This document shows, piece by piece, positions 1 through 8,081 of a DNA stretch of 64,000 bases. Both the position numbers and the translations under genes were made by a program. The DNA is from an uncultured Sphingomonadaceae bacterium (GTDB lineage: Bacteria > Pseudomonadota > Alphaproteobacteria > Sphingomonadales > Sphingomonadaceae), in contig CANNFX010000002.1 of assembly GCA_947504025.1 (NCBI GenBank), positions 434,001 to 498,000 of the forward strand. Direction: 5' to 3'. The first letter of the stretch is position 1, and each line of letters begins with the position of its first letter. A model generated the notes under the pieces. It saw nothing but the letters and a program-made list of their open reading frames with translations, had not been told where the DNA came from and ran no database searches.

Positions 1-71
1 AACGCTGGGAAGGCGCCGTATTTGCGGCACTTTATGCAGCCTATCTGGCTGTGCAGGCCAATATCGCCTGA
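1..71 (+). CDS. 3' end of a truncated gene, possibly a membrane antiporter
   Basis: Codons in frame from position 3 run to a TGA at 69-71 and encode the last 23 residues of a protein that begins outside the window. The tail is hydrophobic and aromatic (Trp, Phe and two Tyr among many Ala) and resembles the last membrane helix of a transporter. The WEGA...YAAYL pattern is reminiscent of the C-terminus of Na+/Ca2+ exchanger-type (CaCA) proteins, but 23 residues cannot settle this. The gene converges on accC with about 20 bp between the stop codons. Confidence 0.45.
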   Translation, partial: RWEGAVFAALYAAYLAVQANIA

Positions 72-92
72 CGCCCTTAGCGCGCAGGAGGC

Positions 93-1442
93 TTAACCCT
101 CGCGGGCGTCCAGATAGTCTTCCAACCATTTAATCGAATAGTCGCCGCTCAGAATATCCGGTTGATGCAGCAGTTCCTGATGCAGCGGGACAGAGGTTTT
201 TACGCCTTCGATTACCATTTCTTCCAAGGCGCGGCGCAACCGCATGATGCATTTTTCGCGTGTGCGGCCGAACACGATCAGCTTGGCGATCATGGAATCG
301 TAATAGGGCGGGATGCGGTATCCGGCATAAAGGCCGCTATCGACGCGCACATGCATGCCGCCAGCCGCGTGATAGTTCGTCACTTGGCCGGGTGATGGGG
401 TGAAGTCGAACGGATCCTCGGCATTGATACGGCATTCGATGGCGTGGCCGACAAATTCGATCTCGTCCTGCGTAACCGACAGGTCCTTGCCGTCTGCGAC
501 GCGGATTTGTTCGCGCACCAGATCGACGCCGGTGATCATTTCTGTGACCGGATGTTCGACCTGCAGGCGGGTGTTCATTTCAATGAAGTAGAACTCGCCA
601 TCTTCCCATAGGAATTCGATTGTGCCCGCGCCGCGGTAAGCCATGTCGGCCATCGCCTTCGCGCAGATTTCGCCCATGCGGTCACGCTCTTTCGGATCGA
701 GCACGGGGGAGGGCGCTTCTTCGAGAACCTTTTGGTGGCGGCGTTGCAATGAACAATCACGCTCGCCCAGATGGATCGCTTTGCCGCGTCCGTCGCCGAA
801 TACCTGGAATTCGATATGGCGCGGATTGCCGAGATATTTCTCGAGATAAACCGTGTCGTCACCAAATGCCGACTTCGCTTCATTGGCGGCAGCCTGCATC
901 AGCGTTTCGAGCTGGCTTTCCTCCGGCACGACCTTCATGCCGCGCCCGCCGCCGCCCGACGCGGCTTTCACCAGCACCGGATAGCCGATTTCATTGGCGA
1001 CTTTTTTGGCTTCTTCGATCGACGTCAGCGCGCCGTCAGAGCCTGGAACCAGCGGCAGTCCCAGTGCGCCAGCGGTGCGCTTGGCTTCAACCTTGTCGCC
1101 CATCGTGCGGATATGTTCCGGCTTGGGGCCGATCCATTTGATATCATGTGCTTCGACGATTTCGGCGAAATTCGCATTCTCCGAAAGGAAGCCATATCCC
1201 GGGTGGATCGCATCGCAATGGGCGATTTCCGCCGCCGAAATGATGTTCGCAACGTTCAGATAGCTGTCGGCTGCCGATGGCGGACCGATACAAACGGCGT
1301 GGTCTGCCAACCGCACATGCATCGCATCTGCATCGGCAGTGGAGTGTACTGCGACCGTCTCGATACCCATTTCATGAGCCGCGCGGTGAATGCGCAACGC
1401 GATTTCGCCGCGATTGGCGATCAACAGACGGGTGATTGCCAT
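93..1442 (-). CDS. accC: acetyl-CoA carboxylase, biotin carboxylase subunit
   Basis: This cytoplasmic enzyme carboxylates the biotin on AccB using ATP and bicarbonate, the first half-reaction of acetyl-CoA carboxylase and the entry to fatty acid synthesis. The 449-residue length is standard. The N-terminal Rossmann-like domain opens with RLLIANRGEIA; the ATP-grasp glycine-rich loop GGGGRGMK lies at 163-170, ERDCSLQRRHQK at 227-238 and the metal/catalytic stretch EMNTRLQVEHP at 288-298. It follows accB by 11 bp on the same strand, the usual accB-accC operon. The accA and accD genes are not in this window. Nothing looks damaged. Confidence 0.97.
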   Translation of the reverse strand: MAITRLLIANRGEIALRIHRAAHEMGIETVAVHSTADADAMHVRLADHAVCIGPPSAADSYLNVANIISAAEIAHCDAIHPGYGFLSENANFAEIVEAHDIKWIGPKPEHIRTMGDKVEAKRTAGALGLPLVPGSDGALTSIEEAKKVANEIGYPVLVKAASGGGGRGMKVVPEESQLETLMQAAANEAKSAFGDDTVYLEKYLGNPRHIEFQVFGDGRGKAIHLGERDCSLQRRHQKVLEEAPSPVLDPKERDRMGEICAKAMADMAYRGAGTIEFLWEDGEFYFIEMNTRLQVEHPVTEMITGVDLVREQIRVADGKDLSVTQDEIEFVGHAIECRINAEDPFDFTPSPGQVTNYHAAGGMHVRVDSGLYAGYRIPPYYDSMIAKLIVFGRTREKCIMRLRRALEEMVIEGVKTSVPLHQELLHQPDILSGDYSIKWLEDYLDAREG

Positions 1443-1453
1443 GCCGGTCTTCC

Positions 1454-1951
1454 TCAGCCGATCACAACAAGCGGCTGGTCGAATTCGACCGGCTGCGCAT
1501 TTTCGATCAGAATCGATTTCACTGATCCGGCCTTATCCGCGACGATCGGGTTCATCACCTTCATCGCTTCGATGATGACCAGCGTGTCGCCCTTGCTCAC
1601 TTCATCGCCAACACTGACGAAGTTTGGTGAGCTGGGATCGGGCGCCAGATAGACTGTGCCAACCATCGGAGATTTCAGCGCATCCGCGTTAGTGGTGGCA
1701 GGCGCAGCTTCGGCAGCCGCCGGTGCAGCGGCCGCGGGCACAGGTGCCGGAGCGGCAGCTGCCATCGCAGCAGGTGCGGCCGCGGCAGCCGTGCCGCGTG
1801 AGACGCGGATTTTCCTGTCGCCATCTTCTACTTCAATTTCAGTTAGCCCAGTTTCTGCGAGCATTTCTGCGAGCTCGCGCACCTGAGCGCTGTCGATCTG
1901 GATTCCAGCTTTGGAATTAGCTGTAGATTTAGAAGCCTTGCGTTCGGCCAT
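1454..1951 (-). CDS. accB: acetyl-CoA carboxylase, biotin carboxyl carrier protein
   Basis: AccB carries the biotin that AccC carboxylates and presents it to the carboxyltransferase AccAD. It has 165 residues. An N-terminal part (about 1-55) is followed by a long, flexible Ala/Pro linker (about 55-88, nearly all Ala and Pro) and a C-terminal biotinyl/lipoyl domain. The biotin attachment motif EAMKVMN places the modified lysine at K131. The Ala-rich linker explains long artefactual open frames on the opposite strand. It is first gene of the accB-accC operon; aroQ lies 79 bp upstream on the same strand and could be co-transcribed. Confidence 0.96.
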   Translation of the reverse strand: MAERKASKSTANSKAGIQIDSAQVRELAEMLAETGLTEIEVEDGDRKIRVSRGTAAAAAPAAMAAAAPAPVPAAAAPAAAEAAPATTNADALKSPMVGTVYLAPDPSSPNFVSVGDEVSKGDTLVIIEAMKVMNPIVADKAGSVKSILIENAQPVEFDQPLVVIG

Positions 1952-2030
1952 GTTACCTCTTCGGGGGTTGCCTGTTGCGGCTCGCTATGCGCGAGACATG
2001 CCGCCTATGGCAAGGCTCTTAGCGCGAAAG

Positions 2031-2465
2031 TCACAGTTTTGCGGCTGCTTCCAGCGCCAACACATAGGATTGCGCGCCGTGGCCTTGAAATACGTCCTTC
2101 GCGCCCATGCCGATATAAGACGTGTGGCGAAAATCTTCACGTGTGGTCGGATCTGACAAGTGAACTTCGTAAACCGGCACATTGATCGCACGGATTGCGT
2201 CGAGCAATGCAATGGAAGTGTGGGTAAAGGCCGCGGCGTTGAGCAGAACTGCCTTTGCACCTTCTGCATTGGCTTCCTGCAGCCAGTCGACCAGATGCCC
2301 TTCATGATTGGATTGGCGCAGGTCAATCGTCAGGCCGAGCTCCTGCCCGCGATCTTCGAGCAGTCCGGCAATATCGTCGAGCGTATCGGAGCCGTATATT
2401 TCCGGCTCTCGCAAGCCCAGCAGATTAAGGTTCGGGCCGTTCAGGACATAGATGAGATTGGACAT
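2031..2465 (-). CDS. aroQ: 3-dehydroquinate dehydratase, type II
   Basis: This enzyme dehydrates 3-dehydroquinate to 3-dehydroshikimate in the shikimate pathway by the type II (trans) mechanism. The 144-residue length is typical of the dodecameric family. The N-terminal signature NGPNLNLLGLREPEIYG (9-25) contains Asn12 and the catalytic Tyr24. The conserved NAAAFTHTS block follows at about residue 76, and the substrate loop with its catalytic His reads EVHLSDPTTREDFRHTSY; in many homologues the equivalent starts HLSNIHARE, so this loop is slightly divergent. The aroQ-accB-accC order is common in Alphaproteobacteria. The ATG start gives a full N-terminus. Confidence 0.95.
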   Translation of the reverse strand: MSNLIYVLNGPNLNLLGLREPEIYGSDTLDDIAGLLEDRGQELGLTIDLRQSNHEGHLVDWLQEANAEGAKAVLLNAAAFTHTSIALLDAIRAINVPVYEVHLSDPTTREDFRHTSYIGMGAKDVFQGHGAQSYVLALEAAAKL

Positions 2466-2514
2466 GCGGGCGGCATAGCGTGCCGCCCGCTGCTGGCCAA
2501 GTTTATCGGGCGAA

Positions 2515-2928
2515 TTATCTATCTATACCCTTGATTTTTCCCCACTGGCGGGCGGCTGTGTAGCCAAGGTAACCGGTACCAAAGAGCGCATAGAGTGGCT
2601 CGGGCAGACCATTTAGATATGCGTTCATGCCAAACCCGATGTCACGGGCTGTTTGCGGGGAAAAAGCCGCGAGAACACCCATGGGCACCGCCCACATGAT
2701 CATGGCGTACATAACATAGAGGAAGCTTGGGCGGGCCCGGCTGGTCCAAGGGTCGGTGGACTGTGCCTCGGTTACTATAGCTGACAAGCGCGCTTCGATC
2801 GTTCCGAGTTCGTGGCTGCCCTCCAGTTTGAGAAGTTCCAGCTTCGCTTTAGCGCGTGCTTCCTTGTCCGGAATCACCTTGTCGATGATTGAGGCGATGG
2901 GTCCGATAAGAGATTCGAGAATAGCCAT
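2515..2928 (-). CDS. GTA-type 3TM holin family protein
   Basis: This 137-residue protein resembles the gene-transfer-agent holin family (GTA_holin_3TM, Pfam PF11351 from memory). It has an N-terminal amphipathic stretch (SLIGPIASIIDKVIPD), a charged helix rich in Ala, Glu and Lys (about 22-48), then two clear hydrophobic segments at about 69-89 and 103-123 and a basic tail. In Rhodobacter capsulatus such a holin acts with an endolysin to release gene transfer agents; that is known for that organism only. No endolysin or GTA structural gene lies nearby, so this is a singleton here. Its ATG at 2928 has a GGAGCG sequence upstream. Function remains inferred. Confidence 0.75.
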   Translation of the reverse strand: MAILESLIGPIASIIDKVIPDKEARAKAKLELLKLEGSHELGTIEARLSAIVTEAQSTDPWTSRARPSFLYVMYAMIMWAVPMGVLAAFSPQTARDIGFGMNAYLNGLPEPLYALFGTGYLGYTAARQWGKIKGIDR

Positions 2929-2963
2929 GAATGCGCTCCGCTGATGACGAGTCGCGCAAACAG

Positions 2964-2980
2964 ATAACCATATCGGTTAT
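2964..2980. repeat. Small dyad upstream of the holin gene
   Basis: ATAACC (2964-2969) and GGTTAT (2975-2980) form a 6-bp inverted repeat with a 5-nt spacer. It lies 36 bp upstream of the holin start and downstream of tRNA-Pro in that gene's direction. It could be a regulator site or a minor hairpin. No T-run follows it on the minus strand, so a terminator is unlikely. Confidence 0.3.
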
Positions 2981-3030
2981 TGTAGGAAAATGGTTTTGTG
3001 ATCAGCGGCGGGATTGTGAGGATATTCCAC

Positions 3031-3107
3031 TGGTCGGGAAGACAGGATTCGAACCTGCGACCCCCACACCCCCAGTGTGATGCGCTACCAGGCTGCGCTA
3101 CTTCCCG
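3031..3107 (-). tRNA. tRNA-Pro (GGG anticodon)
   Basis: The minus strand folds as a complete cloverleaf of 77 nt. The acceptor stem is CGGGAAG/CTTCCCG with discriminator A and an encoded CCA (3031-3033). The D-arm contains AGCGCAGCCTGGTAGCGC, and the T-arm contains the standard GGTTCGAATCC. The anticodon stem is TCACA/TGTGG around loop CTGGGGG, which reads GGG and decodes CCC and CCU proline codons. It stands alone between the holin gene and the divergent yajC operon. Confidence 0.97.
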
Positions 3108-3286
3108 AGACCAGTGGAAGGCGCGCCTATAGCACTGCGTTTCTGCATGGCAAGCGGCGAGCGGCGGGCTCATCTACTTTTCGCCCTCTTGCGGTGCGTT
3201 GCGCGGCACATACATAGGTGCTAGGCGCGCTGCGCATGTTCGGAGGCTCCTCCGCACACCCGTTTTGACAGTTTTCGAAGGCATTT

Positions 3287-3613
3287 ATGACACTCAACAT
3301 TCTCGCCGCAGCGGCCAGCGCAGAAGCGCCGCCAGCATGGCTTCAGTTTCTGCCGCTTGTCGGCATGGTCGCAATCTTCTGGTTCCTGATTATCCGGCCG
3401 CAAATGCGCCGGCAGAAAGAACATGCTGCCAAGGTTAGCGGCATGAAGAAGGGTGATAAGGTCGTCACTGCAGGCGGACTGATCGGTAAAGTCATCAAGG
3501 TTGATGACGATTACGCCGACATTGAAATCGCGAACGGCGTTCGTGTCAAAGCGGTAAAATCGACCATTGGCGACATCATCCCGCCGGCCGGCGCTTCAGC
3601 CGCGAACGACTAA
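3287..3613 (+). CDS. yajC: Sec translocase accessory protein YajC
   Basis: YajC is the small membrane partner of SecDF in the Sec translocon. The 108-residue protein has a short N-terminal periplasmic part, one membrane helix (about 19-41, LPLVGMVAIFWFLIIRP), then the typical cytoplasmic sequence RRQKEHAAKVSGMKKGDKVVTAGGLIGKV and a small beta-rich domain. It starts the yajC-secD-secF operon, with 15 bp to secD. About 180 bp of untranslated sequence separates it from the divergent tRNA-Pro and should hold the operon promoter, although no confident -35/-10 pair was picked. Confidence 0.95.
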   Translation: MTLNILAAAASAEAPPAWLQFLPLVGMVAIFWFLIIRPQMRRQKEHAAKVSGMKKGDKVVTAGGLIGKVIKVDDDYADIEIANGVRVKAVKSTIGDIIPPAGASAAND

Positions 3614-3628
3614 GGCGGACTGAACGAA

Positions 3629-5227
3629 ATGCTCGACTTTCCGCGCTGGAAGAAGATCTGGCTCTGGGGGCTAACCCTGATTTTGGCGCTCGCTGCGCTG
3701 CCAAGTTTGTTTTCAACTGCAAACCTTACTTGGCCAGAAGCACTGCCGAACCCGACCGTCAATTTGGGTCTCGACCTTGCTGGCGGCAGCCACATTCTGC
3801 TGGAGGCCGAGCCTTCGCAGGTTGCTGCTCAGCGTCTGGAAAATATGGAAGAGTCGGTCCGCGCCGCGATGCGTTTGGCCGAGCCGCGCATCCGTATTGG
3901 TGACGTATCCACGCGTGATGGCAGCCTCAGCTTTATGCTTGATGATGCCAGCCAGGTAGACATGGCGCGCGAACTGATCCTGCCAATGGCCAATGGGGAC
4001 GGCCTTATCCGCGAATGGGATATTGCAGTTGTCGATGAAAGCCGTTTTGTTCTGACGCCGACGGCGCAAGGCGTCGAAAACGCGGTGACAACGGCGATGG
4101 ACAGCGCCACCGAAGTCGTTCGCAAGCGGATCGACTCATTAGGTACGCGTGAACCAACGATCATCCGCCAAGGCGATGACCGCATTGTGGTCCAGGTTCC
4201 CGGCTTGCAAGACCCCGAACAGCTAAAGGCATTGCTGGGTAAAACCGCTAAGCTTGAATTCAAACTGGTTGATCAGGCTGCTCTGCCTGCAGATGTTGTG
4301 CAGGGCATTGCCCCTCCAGGCAGCCAGATTGTGCCATACTCAAGCAGCTCTGATTTTCCTGGCCAATCAATCGCTGTGCGCCGTCTCGGCGGCATCAAAG
4401 GCGATAGCCTTGTCGATGCTCGCCAGAGCTTTGAACAGCAGACCAATGATCCGGTTGTCACCATTCAGTTCGACCAACAAGGCGGCGCGAAATTCGCGAA
4501 GCTGACGAGCGAAAATGTGAACAAGCCATTTGCGATCATTCTTGATGGCGAAGTTCTCTCCGCACCTAACATTAACGAACCAATTCTGGGCGGTAGCGCA
4601 CAAATCGCCGGTGGCTTCACTGTCGAAGAGGCTAACAACCTCTCCATCTCATTGCGTTCCGGTGCATTGCCGGTTGATCTGGCAGTCGTTGAAGAACGCA
4701 CGGTTGGTGCAGAGCTTGGCGCCGACTCGATCCGCAAGGGCGTGCTCGCAATGCTGGTCGGTTCGGTAGCTGTGATTGCGCTGATGATCGCGAGCTATGG
4801 CCGCTTCGGTGTTTATGCCACCCTCGCGCTCGGCCTTAACGTTCTGATGATTCTCGGTGCTATGGCGTTCCTCAACACAACGCTGACATTGCCCGGCCTT
4901 GCCGGCTTCGTGCTCACCATCGGTGCGGCGGTTGATGCCAATGTTCTGATCAATGAACGAATACGAGAAGAACGAAACAAGGGCAGGCGCGTCGTGCAAG
5001 CTGTCGAGAATGGCTACCGCGAGGCAAGCCGCGCGATTTATGACGCCAACATCACCAACTTCATTGCTGGTGTGCTGTTGTTCCTGTTCGGCTCCGGCCC
5101 GATCCGCGGCTTTGCGATCGTACTTATCATTGGCCTGTTCACCTCGGTGTTCACGGCTGTCGTCCTGACCCGCATGTGGGTCGCCGGTTGGTTGCGGAAA
5201 TCGCGCCCATCCGAGCTACATATTTAG
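3629..5227 (+). CDS. secD: Protein translocase subunit SecD
   Basis: SecD uses the proton motive force together with SecF to pull secreted proteins through SecYEG. The 532-residue length is normal. An N-terminal membrane helix (about 11-29) is followed by the motif NLGLDLAGGSHILLEA, the large periplasmic P1 domain (about 60-355, including VQVPGLQDPEQ), and a C-terminal block of membrane helices (about 375-525). The block contains the conserved GAAVDANVLINERIREE segment near residue 437. It lies between yajC and secF in the usual operon order, 12 bp before secF. Confidence 0.97.
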   Translation: MLDFPRWKKIWLWGLTLILALAALPSLFSTANLTWPEALPNPTVNLGLDLAGGSHILLEAEPSQVAAQRLENMEESVRAAMRLAEPRIRIGDVSTRDGSLSFMLDDASQVDMARELILPMANGDGLIREWDIAVVDESRFVLTPTAQGVENAVTTAMDSATEVVRKRIDSLGTREPTIIRQGDDRIVVQVPGLQDPEQLKALLGKTAKLEFKLVDQAALPADVVQGIAPPGSQIVPYSSSSDFPGQSIAVRRLGGIKGDSLVDARQSFEQQTNDPVVTIQFDQQGGAKFAKLTSENVNKPFAIILDGEVLSAPNINEPILGGSAQIAGGFTVEEANNLSISLRSGALPVDLAVVEERTVGAELGADSIRKGVLAMLVGSVAVIALMIASYGRFGVYATLALGLNVLMILGAMAFLNTTLTLPGLAGFVLTIGAAVDANVLINERIREERNKGRRVVQAVENGYREASRAIYDANITNFIAGVLLFLFGSGPIRGFAIVLIIGLFTSVFTAVVLTRMWVAGWLRKSRPSELHI

Positions 5228-5239
5228 GAGGCCGAGTTC

Positions 5240-6232
5240 ATGCGATTGCTCAAGCTCGTTCCCGACAACACAAACATCAAATTCCTTAAATACAGGATCC
5301 CGTTTTACGTGGTCAGTGTTCTGTTGATCGCGGCAAGTTGGGCCTTGGTTTTGACCAAGGGCCTGAACTACGGCGTCGACTTTGCTGGCGGACAGGAAAT
5401 CCTGGCGACCTTTGAAGGTCGTGCCGATGCACCAATACCAGAATTGCGACAGTCCATCGGCGCGTTACCGGAAATCGGTGAGCCTGTGATTCAGCGCTTC
5501 GGTGCGGAAAACCAAGTTTCGATCCGTGTGAAACTGCCCGACTCTGCGCAAGGCGACAAGGAAGCTGCCGACCGCATCAAGAGTATGATCGTCGGCTCGT
5601 TGCAGAGCGATTATCCGACAATCCGTATCGATGGCGCAGACTCCGTTTCGGGCAAGGTCTCGGGCGAATTTCGTGAGAAGGCGGTCTATGCATTGCTAGC
5701 AGCGATGCTCGCGATTGCGCTGTATATCTGGATCCGTTTTGAGTGGCAGTTTGGCGTTGGCGCTTTGTTTGCGCTGTTCCACGATGTCTCGCTTACGCTG
5801 GGCATGTTCTCGTTGTTCCAGATGGAATTCGGGCTGCAAATCATCGCAGCTATCCTAGCGATCATCGGTTACTCGCTGAACGACACGATCGTGGTTTATG
5901 ACCGCATCCGTGAGAACTTGAAAAAGTATCGCAGGATGCCGTTGCCAGAACTGCTCGACCTGTCGGTCAACGAAACATTGGCGCGTACGGTGATGACCTC
6001 ACTGACGCTGCTGGTCGCGCTGATTCCACTTTTGTTGTTTGGTCCCGGAAGCCTGTTCGGTCTGACGGCTGCGATCACATTGGGTATCTTTGTGGGTACG
6101 TATAGTTCGGTCTATATGGCCGCACCGATCCTGATCTGGCTGGGTGTCACATCCAACAGCTTCGTGCCGCAGGAAACCGTTGCTGAACGGCAGGACCGGA
6201 TTGCTCGCGGCGGGAAAGATCCCGCTGAGTAA
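5240..6232 (+). CDS. secF: Protein translocase subunit SecF
   Basis: SecF is the partner of SecD in post-translocational pulling of exported proteins. It has 330 residues: a first membrane helix at about 21-39, the NYGVDFAGGQEI motif, a short periplasmic domain, and five C-terminal helices. The last helices contain the GYSLNDTIVVYDRIREN signature that matches SecD's VDANVLINERIREE. A clear GGAGG sits 8 nt before the ATG. It ends the operon and converges on the glycosyltransferase gene with 6 bp between the stop codons. Confidence 0.97.
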   Translation: MRLLKLVPDNTNIKFLKYRIPFYVVSVLLIAASWALVLTKGLNYGVDFAGGQEILATFEGRADAPIPELRQSIGALPEIGEPVIQRFGAENQVSIRVKLPDSAQGDKEAADRIKSMIVGSLQSDYPTIRIDGADSVSGKVSGEFREKAVYALLAAMLAIALYIWIRFEWQFGVGALFALFHDVSLTLGMFSLFQMEFGLQIIAAILAIIGYSLNDTIVVYDRIRENLKKYRRMPLPELLDLSVNETLARTVMTSLTLLVALIPLLLFGPGSLFGLTAAITLGIFVGTYSSVYMAAPILIWLGVTSNSFVPQETVAERQDRIARGGKDPAE

Positions 6233-6238
6233 CGGCGC

Positions 6239-7420
6239 TTAGGCTTCCAATATATTGCCGTAATGCGCGGCCAATGCGGCAGCGTTTTTCGCCCAGCTAA
6301 ATCGCACTGCCATGGCTGCCACGTCCTTAGTTGAGGGCGGGGCGGCCAGCAGCGTTTTTATCCCTTCGGCGATGGCATCCGCATTGCGCTTTGTTATCAA
6401 GCCTGCAGCCGGACCGGTCACGACTTCGCGTGCGCCACCTGCATCTGTAATGACCAGCGGTGTACCGCAGGCGAGCGCTTCGACCCATGCATTGGCAAGG
6501 CCTTCGCTAGAGGAAGGAAGTACCATCGCATCGGATGCGGACAGGATTATCGGAAGTAGATCATGGTCAACCGAACCAAGAAAATGGACGCGGTCGCTGA
6601 CTGCTAGCTCTTCAGCCAATGTACGTAACTTCGCCTCATCCTGCCCCTTGCCGACAAGCAATAGGCGAGCGCCCGGCAATTTCGCCAACGCACCGATTAC
6701 AAATTCTTGGCCTTTGCGCGGAATGAGCGCCCCCGTAGTCGTCAATAGAGCTTCATGCTCGCCAATCTCGATTCCAATTTCCTTGCCTAGCTGGCTGCGC
6801 AATTGCGGGTGATCGAGTGGGCGAAAGCGATCACGATCCAGGCCTGTATAGTGAAGCGAGATTTTGTCCGCAGGCAGACCAAGCCCGGCCATATCTCTTC
6901 TAAGCGCATCGCATACTGCAAGCATTCCGGCAGATTGCTCTCCTGCTTCCAGCATCGTCTTGCGGCTGTAATCCTTGCCGCCCCAATAATGGATGTCAGC
7001 CCCGCGCGCCTTGATCGAAAAGGGCAGCTCTAACTCACTGGCAAGCCGAGCAACAGCGGGTCCGTCTGGATAGAAGAATTGCGCATCGAGCAGGTCGAAC
7101 GGATGCTCCGCATGCAGGCGCTTTACCAGCGGTAATACAGCACGGGCGATCAACGCGGGATTGAAGCGCCCACCTACTTTGGGGATCAGCGGGAAAGTTG
7201 GACGGTGCACGCAAACGCCGTTCTCTGTGCCACTGACGGCAGCGCCCTTGAGTGCGGAATACTTGCCAAAAGCTATCGGCGGAATTCCGATAGGATTGAT
7301 AACGGTGACATCCCAATCATCGCGTTCAGCCAGCGCTTCCAACGAGCGTGCAACGAACGTGCCGAAGCGCAGATTCTGTGCGTTTGGATATAAAGTGGAT
7401 AACGACAGCAACCGTTTCAC
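6239..7420 (-). CDS. Glycosyltransferase family 4 protein
   Basis: This is a GT-B fold glycosyltransferase of about 393 residues, probably acting at the cytoplasmic membrane on a cell-surface or capsule polysaccharide. The N-terminal half has the acceptor-domain pattern. The C-terminal half has TTGALIPRKGQEFVIGALAK, GKGQDEAKLRTLAEEL and the retaining-enzyme motif SSSEGLANAWVEALACGTPLV, an E-x7-E pair. The sugar and acceptor cannot be read from sequence. I place the start at the GTG at 7420, because it overlaps the TGA of the upstream regulator gene (GTGA) and gives VKRLLSLSTLYPN, a usual GT4 N-terminus. The ATG at 7456 would add 12 unconvincing residues. Confidence 0.88.
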   Translation of the reverse strand: MKRLLSLSTLYPNAQNLRFGTFVARSLEALAERDDWDVTVINPIGIPPIAFGKYSALKGAAVSGTENGVCVHRPTFPLIPKVGGRFNPALIARAVLPLVKRLHAEHPFDLLDAQFFYPDGPAVARLASELELPFSIKARGADIHYWGGKDYSRKTMLEAGEQSAGMLAVCDALRRDMAGLGLPADKISLHYTGLDRDRFRPLDHPQLRSQLGKEIGIEIGEHEALLTTTGALIPRKGQEFVIGALAKLPGARLLLVGKGQDEAKLRTLAEELAVSDRVHFLGSVDHDLLPIILSASDAMVLPSSSEGLANAWVEALACGTPLVITDAGGAREVVTGPAAGLITKRNADAIAEGIKTLLAAPPSTKDVAAMAVRFSWAKNAAALAAHYGNILEA

Positions 7421-7989
7421 AATGTGCGAACCAGCATTTCTGCAACTGCCAGCCATGGCGGGTTATCGACCACCATTTGCTTTTGCCCTGCGCCTGGAGG
7501 AAGCAGTCCGATCATCTTACGCTGACGATCAATCAGCCGGCCGAATGCGAAGCGCCCACCTGACCTTGGCGCAAGAACATCGCGGTTGATCGCTTGTTGG
7601 GCATCGGCTGGATCGATCTGCCGCAGCCACAGTTGGTCTCCGGGCAGGTACTGACCAGCCGCGGCCTCTACTGTCAGCACTACCAAAGTGCCTTCGCCGC
7701 CAATATCGGTAGCCAGCAAGGCGTCACGCGGCGCGGAGAGTGCTTCTGCTCCGCCAGTACCAAGTGTTGCAATCACTTGCGGATGCGGCGTGTTTTCAGA
7801 CCGGACGAGCATTTCAGCATCCACGCCCAAGGCATCGGCGATCCGGTCCATCCATTTGATCGAGAGATTCCGCATACCCGTTTCGAGCCGACCTATGGTT
7901 TGCGCTGTCGTTGGCGGTACGCAAGCCTCCGCCAGATCGGCGAGGGTCATGCCTTTTTCCTTACGAATATCGCGGATGCGGTTGATCAT
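7417..7989 (-). CDS. XRE-family regulator with degenerate S24-like C-terminal domain
   Basis: A DNA-binding regulator of 190 residues. Residues about 1-60 form a Cro/CI-type helix-turn-helix (MINRIRDIRKEKGMTLADLAEA, then QTIGRLETGMRNLSIKWMDRIADALGV). The C-terminal part (about 90-190) has the outline of a LexA/CI S24 peptidase fold (LPGDQLWLR... GRFAFGRLIDRQRKMIGLLPP), but the catalytic Ser-Met and Lys-Arg positions are not recognisable, so self-cleavage is unlikely. The start at 7989 gives a family-like N-terminus; an extension to 8052 would run through the promoter. The coding end overlaps the glycosyltransferase start, implying translational coupling. The targets are unknown; autoregulation is inferred from the dyad just upstream. 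Confidence 0.82.
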   Translation of the reverse strand: MINRIRDIRKEKGMTLADLAEACVPPTTAQTIGRLETGMRNLSIKWMDRIADALGVDAEMLVRSENTPHPQVIATLGTGGAEALSAPRDALLATDIGGEGTLVVLTVEAAAGQYLPGDQLWLRQIDPADAQQAINRDVLAPRSGGRFAFGRLIDRQRKMIGLLPPGAGQKQMVVDNPPWLAVAEMLVRTL

Positions 7990-8007
7990 GCTCGAATTTC
8001 CAAAATA

Positions 8008-8018
8008 ACCAAATTGGT
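8008..8018. promoter_or_regulatory. Dyad ACCAA-A-TTGGT, probable regulator operator
   Basis: ACCAA (8008-8012) and TTGGT (8014-8018) form a perfect inverted repeat around one A, with A-runs outside on the left and T-runs outside on the right extending the symmetry. It lies at the expected transcription start of the minus-strand XRE gene, just downstream of its -10 element, a usual place for an autorepressor site. Binding is inferred only from position and symmetry. Confidence 0.5.
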
Positions 8019-8022
8019 GTTT

Positions 8023-8052
8023 TATCTTTCCTACACGAACCGCGTTTGTCAA
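8023..8052 (-). promoter_or_regulatory. Predicted promoter of the XRE regulator-glycosyltransferase pair
   Basis: On the minus strand a perfect -35 TTGACA (8047-8052) is followed after 18 bp by AAGATA (8023-8028) as the -10 element. Transcription would start near 8016, within the ACCAAATTGGT dyad, about 30 bp before the regulator's ATG at 7989. Confidence 0.55.
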
Positions 8053-8081
8053 GCCGCGAGGGTAAATTGCTCAAGGGGAAC

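Noticed and set aside
771..1652. Long plus-strand frame of 293 codons opposite accC/accB
   Set aside because: It is antisense to two clear housekeeping genes and has no family-like sequence; GC-rich codon bias leaves such open shadows.
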